From Helicobacter canis (lineage in GTDB: Bacteria; Campylobacterota; Campylobacteria; Campylobacterales; Helicobacteraceae): a DNA stretch of 64,000 nt. The stretch's first letter is position 1, and the number at the start of each line of letters is the position of its first letter. Of this stretch, positions 1 through 8,653 are shown one piece after another. The stretch spans positions 1-64,000 of the forward strand of contig NZ_VXKE01000010.1 of NCBI RefSeq assembly GCF_008693005.1, given 5' to 3'. The notes beneath the pieces were generated by a model, which worked only from the letters and a program-made list of their open reading frames with translations, did not search any database and was not told the DNA's origin. The position numbers and the translations under genes are program-made.

Positions 1-2578
1 TGGCTGTGTGTAAGAAGAAGTCTAAATCATAGTTTAAGACATTTGCTCCTGTCCAAGTGATACCTTTATCATAGATAGAGAGAAAGTTTAGCCACTCAAA
101 GATGTCAGATTCTACCTGTGTGGCATTAGATTGGGTTAGAGTGGTGCTTGATTCTGTGATGTTGTTGTCTTTTTTACATTGCTCTGCATCAGTAGAGTTG
201 CAAAAGACCTTATTAAGCTTGCCACTAGAATCTGTGTATTCATACACATAGATTTGCTTGCCATCGCCACTAAGCTGTGTTTGCACTTCTTGAGTGATTG
301 TAGCAGTGTTAGAGATAGAGCCTATCTTCTCTACACACTCTTGCCCACATTTCTCATAGAGATAGTAGCGGATATCGCCGATTTCATAGGGGTTATTAGC
401 ATTATTAGAGCTAATCTTTAGCCCAATGTAGTTGTAAGTTAGCACCTTTTCGTATTTGAGTCCCATAGCAGAGAGATCATAGCGATCTTTGGCATAGTCT
501 GGGTTAGAAGAATCTTGGGTAGGGGCATTGCCTGCATAGATTGCGATAAGCTTTTCAATTTGGGCGCACTGCTCTTTGGCACTGCCATCACAATGGATCA
601 TCCGCTGTTTCCCAGTAGAATCTACAAAGTTATACTTAATCTCGCCTGCATCAATGAGTCGCTTGACTTCTCCAGGTTTAAAGTGAATGTTCTTTAAATT
701 ACTCCCAGCATTAGTGATAGCAAGTAGGGGCTTGCCATAGCCATTGTGCAAGCTAGAATCCTTAATCGATACACCTAGCTCTAGCACACCTGCTTGGTTT
801 TTGCCATTGACTAGTTGATTATCTAGCACGAGCTGGGCATTGGTAGCATCCATCACAATCTGCCCACCCGGAGTTAGGGTTAGGTGGTGGAAAGAGGCAG
901 TGGAGTTAGAGTGCAAGGTGATGTTAGTAGCGGTGGTGTGGTGGATATTGGAGGCGTAGAAGCCGCCTTTGACCCCCACAGAAAGCGAGCCTAGCTCTAG
1001 CGTGCTATCTTTGACAAAGGCATTGCCACCGCCGCTATTGACAAAGGTCATTCTAGCCGTATCTGCGGCGAGATCTGTGCCATCATCTAACTTAATAGAG
1101 TCAAACTTATACTTCCCGCCCTCTTGTGCCCAAAGCTTCGTGCCTAAGCCATCTTGCCCGCCATTTGTCTGTCGCTTTTGCACCACTAGAGATTTGGCAG
1201 AGAAGTCGCTATTCATTCGCACATTAGCAGCGACTATTTCTATATCGCCTACACTTGCTTTGCCCTTGACTTTGCTAAAGTCAAAGGTCGCCCCACCCCA
1301 AGTCTGCTGGGCTGTGGCGGTGGTGAGCTTGCCTGTGTGAGTGAGATCCCCACCACTCTCAAACACCGCATAGTCCGACGAGCCCACACCTTCTAGCTGG
1401 TTGGTAAGCTTGATATTGGTATCTTTTAGCGTGATAGAATCTTTGGCGATAAACTTCACCACAAATGCCCCGGCATTATCGGTGGAATTATTGATACCGC
1501 GCGTGGAGTAGATCTCTGCTTTATCAAGGTTTATGGTATTGGCTTCAAAGGTGGCATAAGTCTCATTGACCGCTGTGCCGACATTGCCGTGTAAGGTTAG
1601 ATTCTTTATTGAGAGATTTTCTCCAGCCTTGGCGATAAACTGCCCCTTGCCAGAGTGCAGCGTGGCATTAAGATTAGCTATATCGATATTTTTACCCGCG
1701 GTAAAATTGATATATGCATCTTTGCTTAATGTGCCAGAATTAAGCGTGGTGCTACCACCATCGATCTTTATATCTCCATTTTTAGATTCAAACACCAAGC
1801 TATCGCCTTGTATGTTTGTCGTAGTATTGGTGAAAGTAAGAGAAGATTCTGCGCTAAATTTTGTTTCGTTTTTGTTCCACGCAATATCAGGTCCTGCTAT
1901 GTTTAGGTTGCTGTTTTTAAATTCGATTATATTCCCACTGAAATTCACCACGACTTTTTCGCTATTTGAAGGCATTTCAAGCGTAAATTTGTCGGCTTCA
2001 AGCTTATTTTTGGCACTGACTTTTAGCTCGGAATTTGAGCCTTTAATTTTAAAATTAGAATCCTTGAGAGAAACATCGCCATTTGTTGAATTAAGCGTCA
2101 AACTATCGCCTTGTGTATTTGACCACATATCGACGGTGAGATCTTGGGCAGTGAGATTTTCACTCGCGTTAAAGACCAAAGTCGCCCCAGCTCCTGCACC
2201 TGTATTATTCCCTGCGCCTAATCGCGATGTGAGATAGACTTCTTTGGCATTAAAAGTGCCGGTAACATAGCCTGTCCAGCCTCCATTGCCAAAGTGGATA
2301 CCATCATCTCTATTTGTATTTTCCGCTTTTTGAGTATTGCCAAAGACTAGTGTACCGTTATTGTAGTTTTGTGTGAAATTTGAGCCTGTAATACTATATG
2401 GATTCTGCCCCTTGGCATAAAAAATATCCGACTCATCCTTAGTTGTAGAACTTAGCCTGTAAATATCACCACCTATATCCTGCGCACTCTGTGCATAGCT
2501 AGGCATACTAAGACAAAATGCGCATAAAGCACTAGATCTTATCACTGCGCTACATTTTGTATAGAATCCTAATTTCAC
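1..2578 (-). CDS. VacA-like autotransporter passenger, C-terminus outside window
   Basis: A frame on the minus strand is open from a GTG at 2578 to the window edge, giving about 859 codons without the C-terminus. The first ~30 residues form a signal peptide (basic start VKLGFYTK, hydrophobic core, then PSYA before QSAQD). The rest is rich in Asn, Thr, Ser and Gly with short alternating-hydrophobic strands (for example FNAKEVYLT and GATLVFNASENLT), as in beta-helix passengers. The stretch after the first FNAK resembles the repeat-2 region of H. pylori VacA and VacA-like toxins. The expected C-terminal beta-barrel is not visible. The start is uncertain: GTG 2578 gives a good signal peptide but only a weak ribosome site. 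It is probably exported and surface exposed or shed. A non-toxin adhesin-type autotransporter is the alternative. Confidence 0.7.
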   Translation of the reverse strand, partial: MKLGFYTKCSAVIRSSALCAFCLSMPSYAQSAQDIGGDIYRLSSTTKDESDIFYAKGQNPYSITGSNFTQNYNNGTLVFGNTQKAENTNRDDGIHFGNGGWTGYVTGTFNAKEVYLTSRLGAGNNTGAGAGATLVFNASENLTAQDLTVDMWSNTQGDSLTLNSTNGDVSLKDSNFKIKGSNSELKVSAKNKLEADKFTLEMPSNSEKVVVNFSGNIIEFKNSNLNIAGPDIAWNKNETKFSAESSLTFTNTTTNIQGDSLVFESKNGDIKIDGGSTTLNSGTLSKDAYINFTAGKNIDIANLNATLHSGKGQFIAKAGENLSIKNLTLHGNVGTAVNETYATFEANTINLDKAEIYSTRGINNSTDNAGAFVVKFIAKDSITLKDTNIKLTNQLEGVGSSDYAVFESGGDLTHTGKLTTATAQQTWGGATFDFSKVKGKASVGDIEIVAANVRMNSDFSAKSLVVQKRQTNGGQDGLGTKLWAQEGGKYKFDSIKLDDGTDLAADTARMTFVNSGGGNAFVKDSTLELGSLSVGVKGGFYASNIHHTTATNITLHSNSTASFHHLTLTPGGQIVMDATNAQLVLDNQLVNGKNQAGVLELGVSIKDSSLHNGYGKPLLAITNAGSNLKNIHFKPGEVKRLIDAGEIKYNFVDSTGKQRMIHCDGSAKEQCAQIEKLIAIYAGNAPTQDSSNPDYAKDRYDLSAMGLKYEKVLTYNYIGLKISSNNANNPYEIGDIRYYLYEKCGQECVEKIGSISNTATITQEVQTQLSGDGKQIYVYEYTDSSGKLNKVFCNSTDAEQCKKDNNITESSTTLTQSNATQVESDIFEWLNFLSIYDKGITWTGANVLNYDLDFFLHTA

Positions 2579-2634
2579 CACACACCCCACAATATCACTT
2601 ACCAGCAATATCGGCTTTTTATGTTAATGATGAT

Positions 2635-3843
2635 CTAATGCAAATCCGCGTTTAGCTCGATTTTGCGATTGCTTCTAAAGGCGATCATCTTGCCGCTTTT
2701 AGAGTCCTGCCTGTAATGCACCCCGTGCTTGCCTGAGAGCTCGCGCCCCTTATATAGCCCGCTATCTTTGATAGCAAAGTCCGCATTGATTTGCGCGATT
2801 TTCTCCGCTTCTGCTTTATCGATAGCAAATATCGTGCCTGCAAGCACTGCGATACCGCCATCGACTATACAGCCATCACCTAGGCTTATGCCAGTGGAGC
2901 TATTGACCCCTAGCAAGCAGTTTTTGCCAATGGTGATAGGCTCGCTATTGCCCCCACTTAGCACACCTAGGATACTCGCCCCACCGCCCACATCGCTGCC
3001 TTCACCCACAATCACGCTAGAGCTTATGCGCCCCTCATTCATACAAGCCCCAAGAGCGCCAGCGTTGAAATTCACATAGCTAGCACCGGGCATTTGCGTG
3101 TAGCCGCCGCTGCCAAGATATGCGCCAAAGCGCGTTTTGGCAGAATCTAGCAGGCGGATATTGTCGTATTGGGGGATTACTTGCATTAAATATCGGGGGA
3201 ATTTATCCACAAAGTCAATCGCAGGGAAGCTGCCCTCCATTTTTAGGCGGATTTCATTCTCGCGCAGCCACTCTAGCTCATAAGGAGTGTTCCCACTCCA
3301 CGCGACATTTTGCAATAGCCCAAAGATCCCATCAAGCTGGAGTGAGCGCAAGGGGGCTTTGCCAAGCGATAGGGCTAGGAGCTTTAAGTAGGCAGACTCT
3401 ACGCTTTCGCATTTTTCATCGTTGTAAATCACGCAGAATCTAAACCTAGCATTGCAGCCTTGTGCGAGTAGCAAGCCGTTTTTAGCGTGCTTTTGAAGCT
3501 CTAAAATTACTTGGATATTTTTATGCGTGGCGGGATTTGCCAAAGATTCTGCCAAAAATGGCTCATACAGCTCTAACGCACGCTTGATGAAGCCCTCTGT
3601 AATACCAAAAATCGCTTCACTATCACTAGAATGCAGCGGCGCAGCAGCCTTAAGCGCGTCAAAAAACACCGCATAGCTGCCGAGATTCTCATCTGTCCAA
3701 TTTAGCAAGGGGTAGGTGGCACTAAGCACAGCTTGGGACTTCTGCCCATATTCTATGCGTGCAATCCCAAAGGCTAGTGGCTTTCTATACTCGGGGAGAT
3801 TTTGAGTCGCAGCGACAAAGGCTTTAAAAGAATCTTTCATCAT
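2635..3843 (-). CDS. dapD: 2,3,4,5-tetrahydropyridine-2,6-dicarboxylate N-succinyltransferase
   Basis: The 402-residue product matches the long epsilonproteobacterial DapD. This cytoplasmic enzyme transfers succinyl from succinyl-CoA to tetrahydrodipicolinate in the diaminopimelate/lysine pathway, feeding peptidoglycan. The C-terminal half (about residues 230-340) is a left-handed beta-helix with hexapeptide turns such as GEGSDVGGGASI and TIGKNCLLGVNSS. The N-terminal ~200 residues are the helical extension of the long type. Two ATGs sit in tandem; AAGGAG lies 2 nt before the first and 5 nt before the second, so 3840 is the better start. AT-rich sequence with overlapping TATAAT matches at about 3872-3882 is a likely promoter, lying at the 3' end of the neighbouring permease gene. 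Confidence 0.95.
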   Translation of the reverse strand: MMKDSFKAFVAATQNLPEYRKPLAFGIARIEYGQKSQAVLSATYPLLNWTDENLGSYAVFFDALKAAAPLHSSDSEAIFGITEGFIKRALELYEPFLAESLANPATHKNIQVILELQKHAKNGLLLAQGCNARFRFCVIYNDEKCESVESAYLKLLALSLGKAPLRSLQLDGIFGLLQNVAWSGNTPYELEWLRENEIRLKMEGSFPAIDFVDKFPRYLMQVIPQYDNIRLLDSAKTRFGAYLGSGGYTQMPGASYVNFNAGALGACMNEGRISSSVIVGEGSDVGGGASILGVLSGGNSEPITIGKNCLLGVNSSTGISLGDGCIVDGGIAVLAGTIFAIDKAEAEKIAQINADFAIKDSGLYKGRELSGKHGVHYRQDSKSGKMIAFRSNRKIELNADLH

Positions 3844-3877
3844 AGCTCCTTGAGTAGTTTGAATAAGGGGTATTATA

Positions 3878-4792
3878 TTATAAATGGCTTATATATAGCC
3901 AAAATGGCGTGCTAAAAGCTGCGAGTGGCACACCAGCCACGATACAAGAAATCGCCAGCCTAGAATCCAGCCCTGCGCGTGCGATCACCGCGACTGCGCT
4001 AATGAGTGGGGGCATAGCCACTTCTAGTAGCACCATTTGGTGGTCTTCTTGCACCCCTATGCCAAACACATACAAAAACCCTAAATACAACATCGGCGTA
4101 AGTACCATACCAAAGCCTAGCACGACTCCCACTCTCCTCCACTGCAAGCGCAAAAAATCAAAACGCAGCTGCACCCCTATGGCAAAGAGAGCCACCGGCG
4201 TAGCGCACGCTGCTAGAGACAAAATCGGCGCGAAAAGTAGCTCTGGGATACTAAAGGGCATAGCCTTAAGCCCAAAGCCACAAAGCATAGAGAGAAAGAG
4301 AGGGTTTGCAAAAAGGCGCACCCCCACCGCGCGCAAGCGGAATTTCGCCCCAGAGCTTAAGCTAAGAAGCAACGGAGTCAAAATAGCTAGCGGCAGCCCC
4401 GTGCAAAACTGATCAAGCACGATCGCCTTATGCGCAGCTTGCTCGCCTAGCGCACCCTGCACGATAGGCACACCCAAAAAAAGCGTATTGTGCAAAGAGA
4501 CTAGAAAGGCGATGGTAAGCGCAGTGGCAAAGCATAAGCGCAAAACCTTTAAGACAAACACAAACGCCAATGCGCCAGCTGCGAGATTACACACAAGAGC
4601 TAGGGCAAAAAGCCCCAAAAGCTCTAAGCTCACGCTTGAGTGATACACCCCTGTGAAAATCGCGCTTGGCAGAGCGAAATTGAGCAAGAAGCCTAGCAGG
4701 ATATTGCCCTGCCTATCGCCAAGCAGGCGCATTTTCTTCGCCAAGTATCCCAAGGACATAAAGACAAAAACACTATACATCGCCACAAGCAC
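3878..4792 (-). CDS. AEC family transporter
   Basis: A 304-residue, highly hydrophobic protein with about ten predicted membrane segments and the auxin-efflux-carrier-like arrangement of two similar halves. A conserved Asn/Pro region (LLNFALPSAIFTG) lies near residues 36-48 and another (ATPVALFAIGVQL) near 197-209. Members export or exchange organic acids such as malate; the substrate here cannot be told. The GTG start at 4792 has AAGGGGG six or seven bases upstream. It is co-directional with the patatin gene and dapD, and its 3' end overlaps the probable dapD promoter. Confidence 0.85.
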   Translation of the reverse strand: MLVAMYSVFVFMSLGYLAKKMRLLGDRQGNILLGFLLNFALPSAIFTGVYHSSVSLELLGLFALALVCNLAAGALAFVFVLKVLRLCFATALTIAFLVSLHNTLFLGVPIVQGALGEQAAHKAIVLDQFCTGLPLAILTPLLLSLSSGAKFRLRAVGVRLFANPLFLSMLCGFGLKAMPFSIPELLFAPILSLAACATPVALFAIGVQLRFDFLRLQWRRVGVVLGFGMVLTPMLYLGFLYVFGIGVQEDHQMVLLEVAMPPLISAVAVIARAGLDSRLAISCIVAGVPLAAFSTPFWLYISHL

Positions 4793-4863
4793 GGCTGCCC
4801 CCTTATACGCTAGAATCTAGTTGCACGCTTGCGCTCCTTTGCTTGCTTAAAGCAATCCCAAGC

Positions 4864-6207
4864 CTAGATTCTAGCACTTTCTTCATAAGCTAGCGCAAAA
4901 GCCAGCATAGCACACAAAAGCTTCTCGCCAAACTCATCAAAAAGCGAAGTGTCTGGCTTTTTGTCTTGCAAAATCGCATAGGCACGCGCGATTTCTTTCC
5001 CCAAGCTAGAATCCACTTTAGATTCTAGTGTTATGCCTTGGGTGATATGAGCTAGGTCGCGCTTGGCTTTAGCAAACACTTCTTGTGCGTTATAAATCGT
5101 TGTCTCATCATAATTCATAAGCTGCATATAGGACTCTAGCAGGGCAAGAGTAAGCTGCTCTAGGCTTATGCGCTGGGCGTTGTGGGGCTTTAGCGTGCTT
5201 AAAAGGAGGTCGCAAAATGGCGTGGTAGAAGTGAGCTTAGAAATTAGCCCTGTGCTTGCAAGCTGTGTGCCAAAGCGTGCTAGAGTGCTACTAGGCAGAG
5301 CGTTTTTGTCAAGCTCCTTTGCCAAAAGGCTAGCAAGCAGCCTGCTTGAGAGCGTGCGAAAGGTGCTAGAATCCACCTCATCTAAAGGCATAAACGCAAA
5401 ACGCAAGCCCACAAGAGAGCCAAAATACCGCTTTGTGTCTAAATAGCCTAGCTGTATATTGCGCGCGATGGATTGCGGCGTGAAGTCCAGCATCGTGCCT
5501 AGATAGCGCGAGGGGCGGATATGGCGCACAAGCGGGTTGCTATCGTATTTGGTTACAAAGTCATTATGCAAGGAAATGGCGATGACTTCACTCGCCCCCA
5601 TTTTAAAGGCTAAATCGATGGGCAAATTATCATAATACCCCCCATCAATGTAGCTCTTCCCGCCAATTTCATAAATGGGAAAAGCCGGGAAGCACGAAGC
5701 AGAAGCCATAACCCAATGCGCGAAGCTCTCTTTAGTCAAACTAGACTTTGTCTGCTCGCACGCTTGAAAGCTAGGCACCTCCAAGCACAAAAGCCCAAAA
5801 TCCAGCCTTGAATGCACAAGCTTTGCATAGTCTAAATGCGTGGTGATGATCTTCCACAAGGGCGCAGTGTCCATACCTTTGTTTTGCGTGTAGGCTTTGA
5901 GAAATGGCAGGAGCTTTTGGGCGTTGTCAAAATAATAGTCCATATCAGTGGTGAGATTTAAGCCACTGCCTATGACTTTTTCTACATCAAGGCTCTCCCA
6001 CAGCGCGCTAGCCTTATCAAAGTCTCCTTGCGCGATCATCGCGCCATTTAACGCACCAATGGATACGCCTGTAACAAGGCTAAATGAGAATCCAAGCTCG
6101 CGCAAAGCCCTATACGCGCCTACTTGATACGCACCTTTGCTGCCCCCACCGCCTAGCACGAGTGCGAGCTTTTTAGCGGGGGTGGGGGCTAGATTCTGGG
6201 TGTGCAT
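4864..6207 (-). CDS. Patatin-like phospholipase
   Basis: A 447-residue product with the patatin signature: the oxyanion loop GGGGSKGAY near residues 19-27, the nucleophile motif GVSIG (Ser 49), and the catalytic Asp in DGGYYDNLP near residue 190. This is a Ser-Asp dyad lipid acyl hydrolase. About 200 further residues after the catalytic domain have no motif I recognise. No signal peptide is evident, so the enzyme is probably cytoplasmic unless secreted by another route. The ATG at 6207 starts 2 nt after the pgpA stop codon, so the two genes are probably translated from one message, linking membrane phospholipid synthesis and turnover. Confidence 0.9.
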   Translation of the reverse strand: MHTQNLAPTPAKKLALVLGGGGSKGAYQVGAYRALRELGFSFSLVTGVSIGALNGAMIAQGDFDKASALWESLDVEKVIGSGLNLTTDMDYYFDNAQKLLPFLKAYTQNKGMDTAPLWKIITTHLDYAKLVHSRLDFGLLCLEVPSFQACEQTKSSLTKESFAHWVMASASCFPAFPIYEIGGKSYIDGGYYDNLPIDLAFKMGASEVIAISLHNDFVTKYDSNPLVRHIRPSRYLGTMLDFTPQSIARNIQLGYLDTKRYFGSLVGLRFAFMPLDEVDSSTFRTLSSRLLASLLAKELDKNALPSSTLARFGTQLASTGLISKLTSTTPFCDLLLSTLKPHNAQRISLEQLTLALLESYMQLMNYDETTIYNAQEVFAKAKRDLAHITQGITLESKVDSSLGKEIARAYAILQDKKPDTSLFDEFGEKLLCAMLAFALAYEESARI

Positions 6208-6209
6208 AG

Positions 6210-7034
6210 TTAGTAGGCTCGTGCAGAAATTATGCCAGCAGCCACATCATACGCAAAAAGCACCAAAATCCCAGCAGCCCCAGCCACAATCCCGGCTACT
6301 ACATCATCTAGCACCACGCCAAGACCGCCTTTAAGCTTTCTATCAATGCGCCCAATGATAGAGGGCTTCCAAATGTCAAATACGCGGAATAGCACAAAAG
6401 CTAGCATAATATGCGCAAAATGCCCCTCGTGCCATAGAGTGCTCATAGTCAGCCATATATCCGCGCTCTTATCGATAGTGAGCCATAGCGAAGGATTCCC
6501 ATAAGATAGGATACTCATCGCCAGCCACACGCCCACAAGCTCATCGATGACTATCCACTTTTCATCGTGCTTTTTGCTATATGCTTCCCATTTGTCGATC
6601 TCGCGCACCGCGATTATCCCAAGCAAGCACGCAAGCAGGAAAAGCGTCTGCGCAGAGTAGAGCAAAATGGGCAGCCCAAGTAGCACGGAGAGCGCGCTGC
6701 CAGCGGTGCCGGGGGCTTTGGGGGATCGACCACTATATAACACACTTAGAAATACCACACGGAGTGTTTGGGGCGATTGAGCTTTTTTTGTTTCTGGCGT
6801 TGGCTTTGGGGCTAAAAATGGCGATTGCTGCGGCGAGTCGGCGGTTACATACGCTCTAGTATGCGCCCAAGTCTGCTCTTGCAAAGCCCCATTTTTATCA
6901 CCCAAATCCTGCCGCCTAGCTGCTTGGCTACAAGACACATTTTGGACTTTGTTTTCAGTAGAATCTTCTGGCTCGCTTACACTTTTGGCGTTTTTGTCAA
7001 ACGAGGATTCTAGGGCTTGGGCGTTGTTTGGCAT
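6210..7034 (-). CDS. pgpA: Phosphatidylglycerophosphatase A with repeat-derived N-terminal extension
   Basis: Residues ~95-274 match PgpA, the membrane enzyme that dephosphorylates phosphatidylglycerophosphate to phosphatidylglycerol. The entry motif GRSPKAPGTAGS, the acidic DELVGVW and the closing FDIWKPSIIGRIDRK...GLGVVLDD block are present, with several membrane helices. The first ~90 residues are hydrophilic and not part of the family. They contain the RAYVTA...KPTP...KKAQS pattern also found in the second MurD insertion, so they come from the dispersed repeat. The ATG at 7034 has AAGGAAG just upstream, so the extension appears to be translated. Catalytic residues look intact. Confidence 0.87.
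   Translation of the reverse strand: MPNNAQALESSFDKNAKSVSEPEDSTENKVQNVSCSQAARRQDLGDKNGALQEQTWAHTRAYVTADSPQQSPFLAPKPTPETKKAQSPQTLRVVFLSVLYSGRSPKAPGTAGSALSVLLGLPILLYSAQTLFLLACLLGIIAVREIDKWEAYSKKHDEKWIVIDELVGVWLAMSILSYGNPSLWLTIDKSADIWLTMSTLWHEGHFAHIMLAFVLFRVFDIWKPSIIGRIDRKLKGGLGVVLDDVVAGIVAGAAGILVLFAYDVAAGIISARAY
6750..6950 (-). repeat. Repeat module forming the PgpA N-terminus
   Basis: This segment encodes the QAARRQDLG...RAYVTA...PTPETKKAQS part of PgpA. At 6841-6868 the inverted pair GCGGTTACATACG/GTATGCGCCC corresponds closely to 30245-30271 in murD and, in opposite orientation, to 26028-26054 in an intergenic gap. Borders are approximate. Confidence 0.65.
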
Positions 7035-7378
7035 TGCTACTTCCTTGAGAATTTATTTTTAAACGAGAATTCTAGCCTAGAATCCATTTTATGGATTGCC
7101 ACGACTTGCTGGCGCAAGTCTCGCAATGGCAGAGAGATCGGCAGGGCTAGAATCCACTTTTTGATTCTCAGCCCCTTTTTTCTTCAAGGATTCTAGGAAT
7201 TAGGGCTGATTTTTTATTTTTAGCTTGTTTTGTAAAGCCACTTTGGGATTCTAGGAATTGCGGTAGTGCTAGTGGGGCTTTTTAAGGATTTTAGGGCAGA
7301 GCTAGACTTGGTGGTCTGCGGTTGCCCTAAAATCCTTAAAATCGCCGCTATGATTACCCAAGACCGAATCCCCCTGTG
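7035..7378. repeat. Gene-free gap filled with dispersed repeat modules
   Basis: The 344-bp gap between pgpA and pgi has no convincing gene. It holds several GATTCTA/TAGAATC motifs, a GATTGCCACG...CTCGCAATGGC palindromic module at 7093-7130, and the stem module at 7250-7373 that is also found inside murD and valS. Confidence 0.7.
7280..7341. repeat. Perfect 19-bp inverted repeat (stem module)
   Basis: TTTTAAGGATTTTAGGGCA at 7280-7298 pairs perfectly with its reverse complement at 7323-7341 across a 24-nt loop. The murD copy (32074-32134) has a nearly identical loop but a different, equally perfect stem. No T-run follows either arm closely, so a simple terminator role is not obvious. Confidence 0.85.
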
Positions 7379-8644
7379 TTAAGCAAAATACCCCCTTAAC
7401 CTCTGCTTCCCCAACTCCACCCCAGGCTGATCATACGCATTCACCCCCAGCAGCACCCCCGTGCAAGAAGTCAAAAGCTCAAAATACACCACAAGCGCGC
7501 CGATATGCCACGCATCTAACCTCTCTAGCACGATAGAATCTGTGGGGATAGCAAGCGACTCCAAAGTCTCTAAAGTCGCTTGCTTTTGAAGATTGAGCAA
7601 GCGTAAAAATGGCGTGCCATTGACAAAATCGGTGGATTCTAGTCCTGCTAGATGACAATGCGGCACGATAAAGCCAGAATCCTTACTAGAATCCACCTTA
7701 TCACATTCATCACTTAAAGACAAAAAGCTCACCACCTTATCACGCGCCCCTTGCACGATGAGCTGCAAGAATGAGTGCTGATCGATACTGCCCACAAGTC
7801 CCACAGGTGTAAGCCCCACACCCTGTGTGCTACTAGAATCCGCTTGGCTCAAACTTTTGCCCAAGCTTTCCCCCCAGAGCTGCACAAACCAGCGATTAAG
7901 CTCACTAAACACACTCCCATAAGAAAACAGCACACTTATGGGATACTGCTTGTGGTGCTTGGCTAGAAAGGCGGCTTTATCGATGATATGCCCCTCTTTG
8001 CCAGCAAAAAAGCTCTCCATCATCGCCCTAGCACCTTGCAAAAGTGCGCTAATATCAAGCCCAAGCAGGCTCAAAGGCACAAGCCCCACTAAAGATAGCA
8101 CCGAAAATCGCCCCCCCACATTAGCAGGGATTGTAAAGCACTCTAGCCCTTGTGCTTTGGCAAAGCTCTCTAGCGGCGAGCCAGAGTCTGTGATACAGGC
8201 TAAATGCTGCTTGTTCGCGCTGCTTAGTAAATCAAAATGCGTGATAAGAAACTTCACTAGAGAAATGCTCTCAATGGTCGTGCCAGATTTAGAGATAAGC
8301 AAAAAGTGCGTGTGTTGTAGCGCGATGGATTCTAGCACGCGGCTTGTCTCAAAGGGATCTGTATGCTCCAAAAAATGCACGCGCCTAGCACAATCCCTGC
8401 AAGAATGCCCCAAAGCCGCTTGCACCGCACGCACCCCTAGTGAGCTACCACCTACACCGATGATGACAAGATCTGTGATAGGAGAAAAATACTCGCGCGT
8501 GCTATATGCTAAAGCGGATTCTAGGGCAAGTGTGTCAAAGGGGAGCTTGTAGTAGCCGCTTGCTCCACTGCTAGATTCTGCCTTGATAGCTTCAAGCACA
8601 GAGCTAGAATCCACTTTGGCATAGGAAGTGTGGAAGCTAATCAT
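7379..8644 (-). CDS. pgi: Glucose-6-phosphate isomerase
   Basis: A 421-residue phosphoglucose isomerase interconverting glucose 6-phosphate and fructose 6-phosphate. Visible are the phosphate-binding IGVGGSSLG near residue 63, the SKSGTTIES motif, and the C-terminal signature DQPGVELGKQRL carrying the catalytic Lys. It is shorter than the ~545-residue H. pylori and E. coli enzymes and resembles the compact Campylobacter type. AAGGTG precedes the ATG. It starts 9 nt after the GAPDH stop codon, so the two form a glycolytic/gluconeogenic operon. Confidence 0.95.
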   Translation of the reverse strand: MISFHTSYAKVDSSSVLEAIKAESSSGASGYYKLPFDTLALESALAYSTREYFSPITDLVIIGVGGSSLGVRAVQAALGHSCRDCARRVHFLEHTDPFETSRVLESIALQHTHFLLISKSGTTIESISLVKFLITHFDLLSSANKQHLACITDSGSPLESFAKAQGLECFTIPANVGGRFSVLSLVGLVPLSLLGLDISALLQGARAMMESFFAGKEGHIIDKAAFLAKHHKQYPISVLFSYGSVFSELNRWFVQLWGESLGKSLSQADSSSTQGVGLTPVGLVGSIDQHSFLQLIVQGARDKVVSFLSLSDECDKVDSSKDSGFIVPHCHLAGLESTDFVNGTPFLRLLNLQKQATLETLESLAIPTDSIVLERLDAWHIGALVVYFELLTSCTGVLLGVNAYDQPGVELGKQRLRGYFA

Positions 8645-8653
8645 AACCGCACC

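Noticed and set aside
969..2237. Long plus-strand open frames opposite the autotransporter gene
   Set aside because: They are shadows of the continuous minus-strand frame, which has a signal peptide and consistent beta-helix composition.
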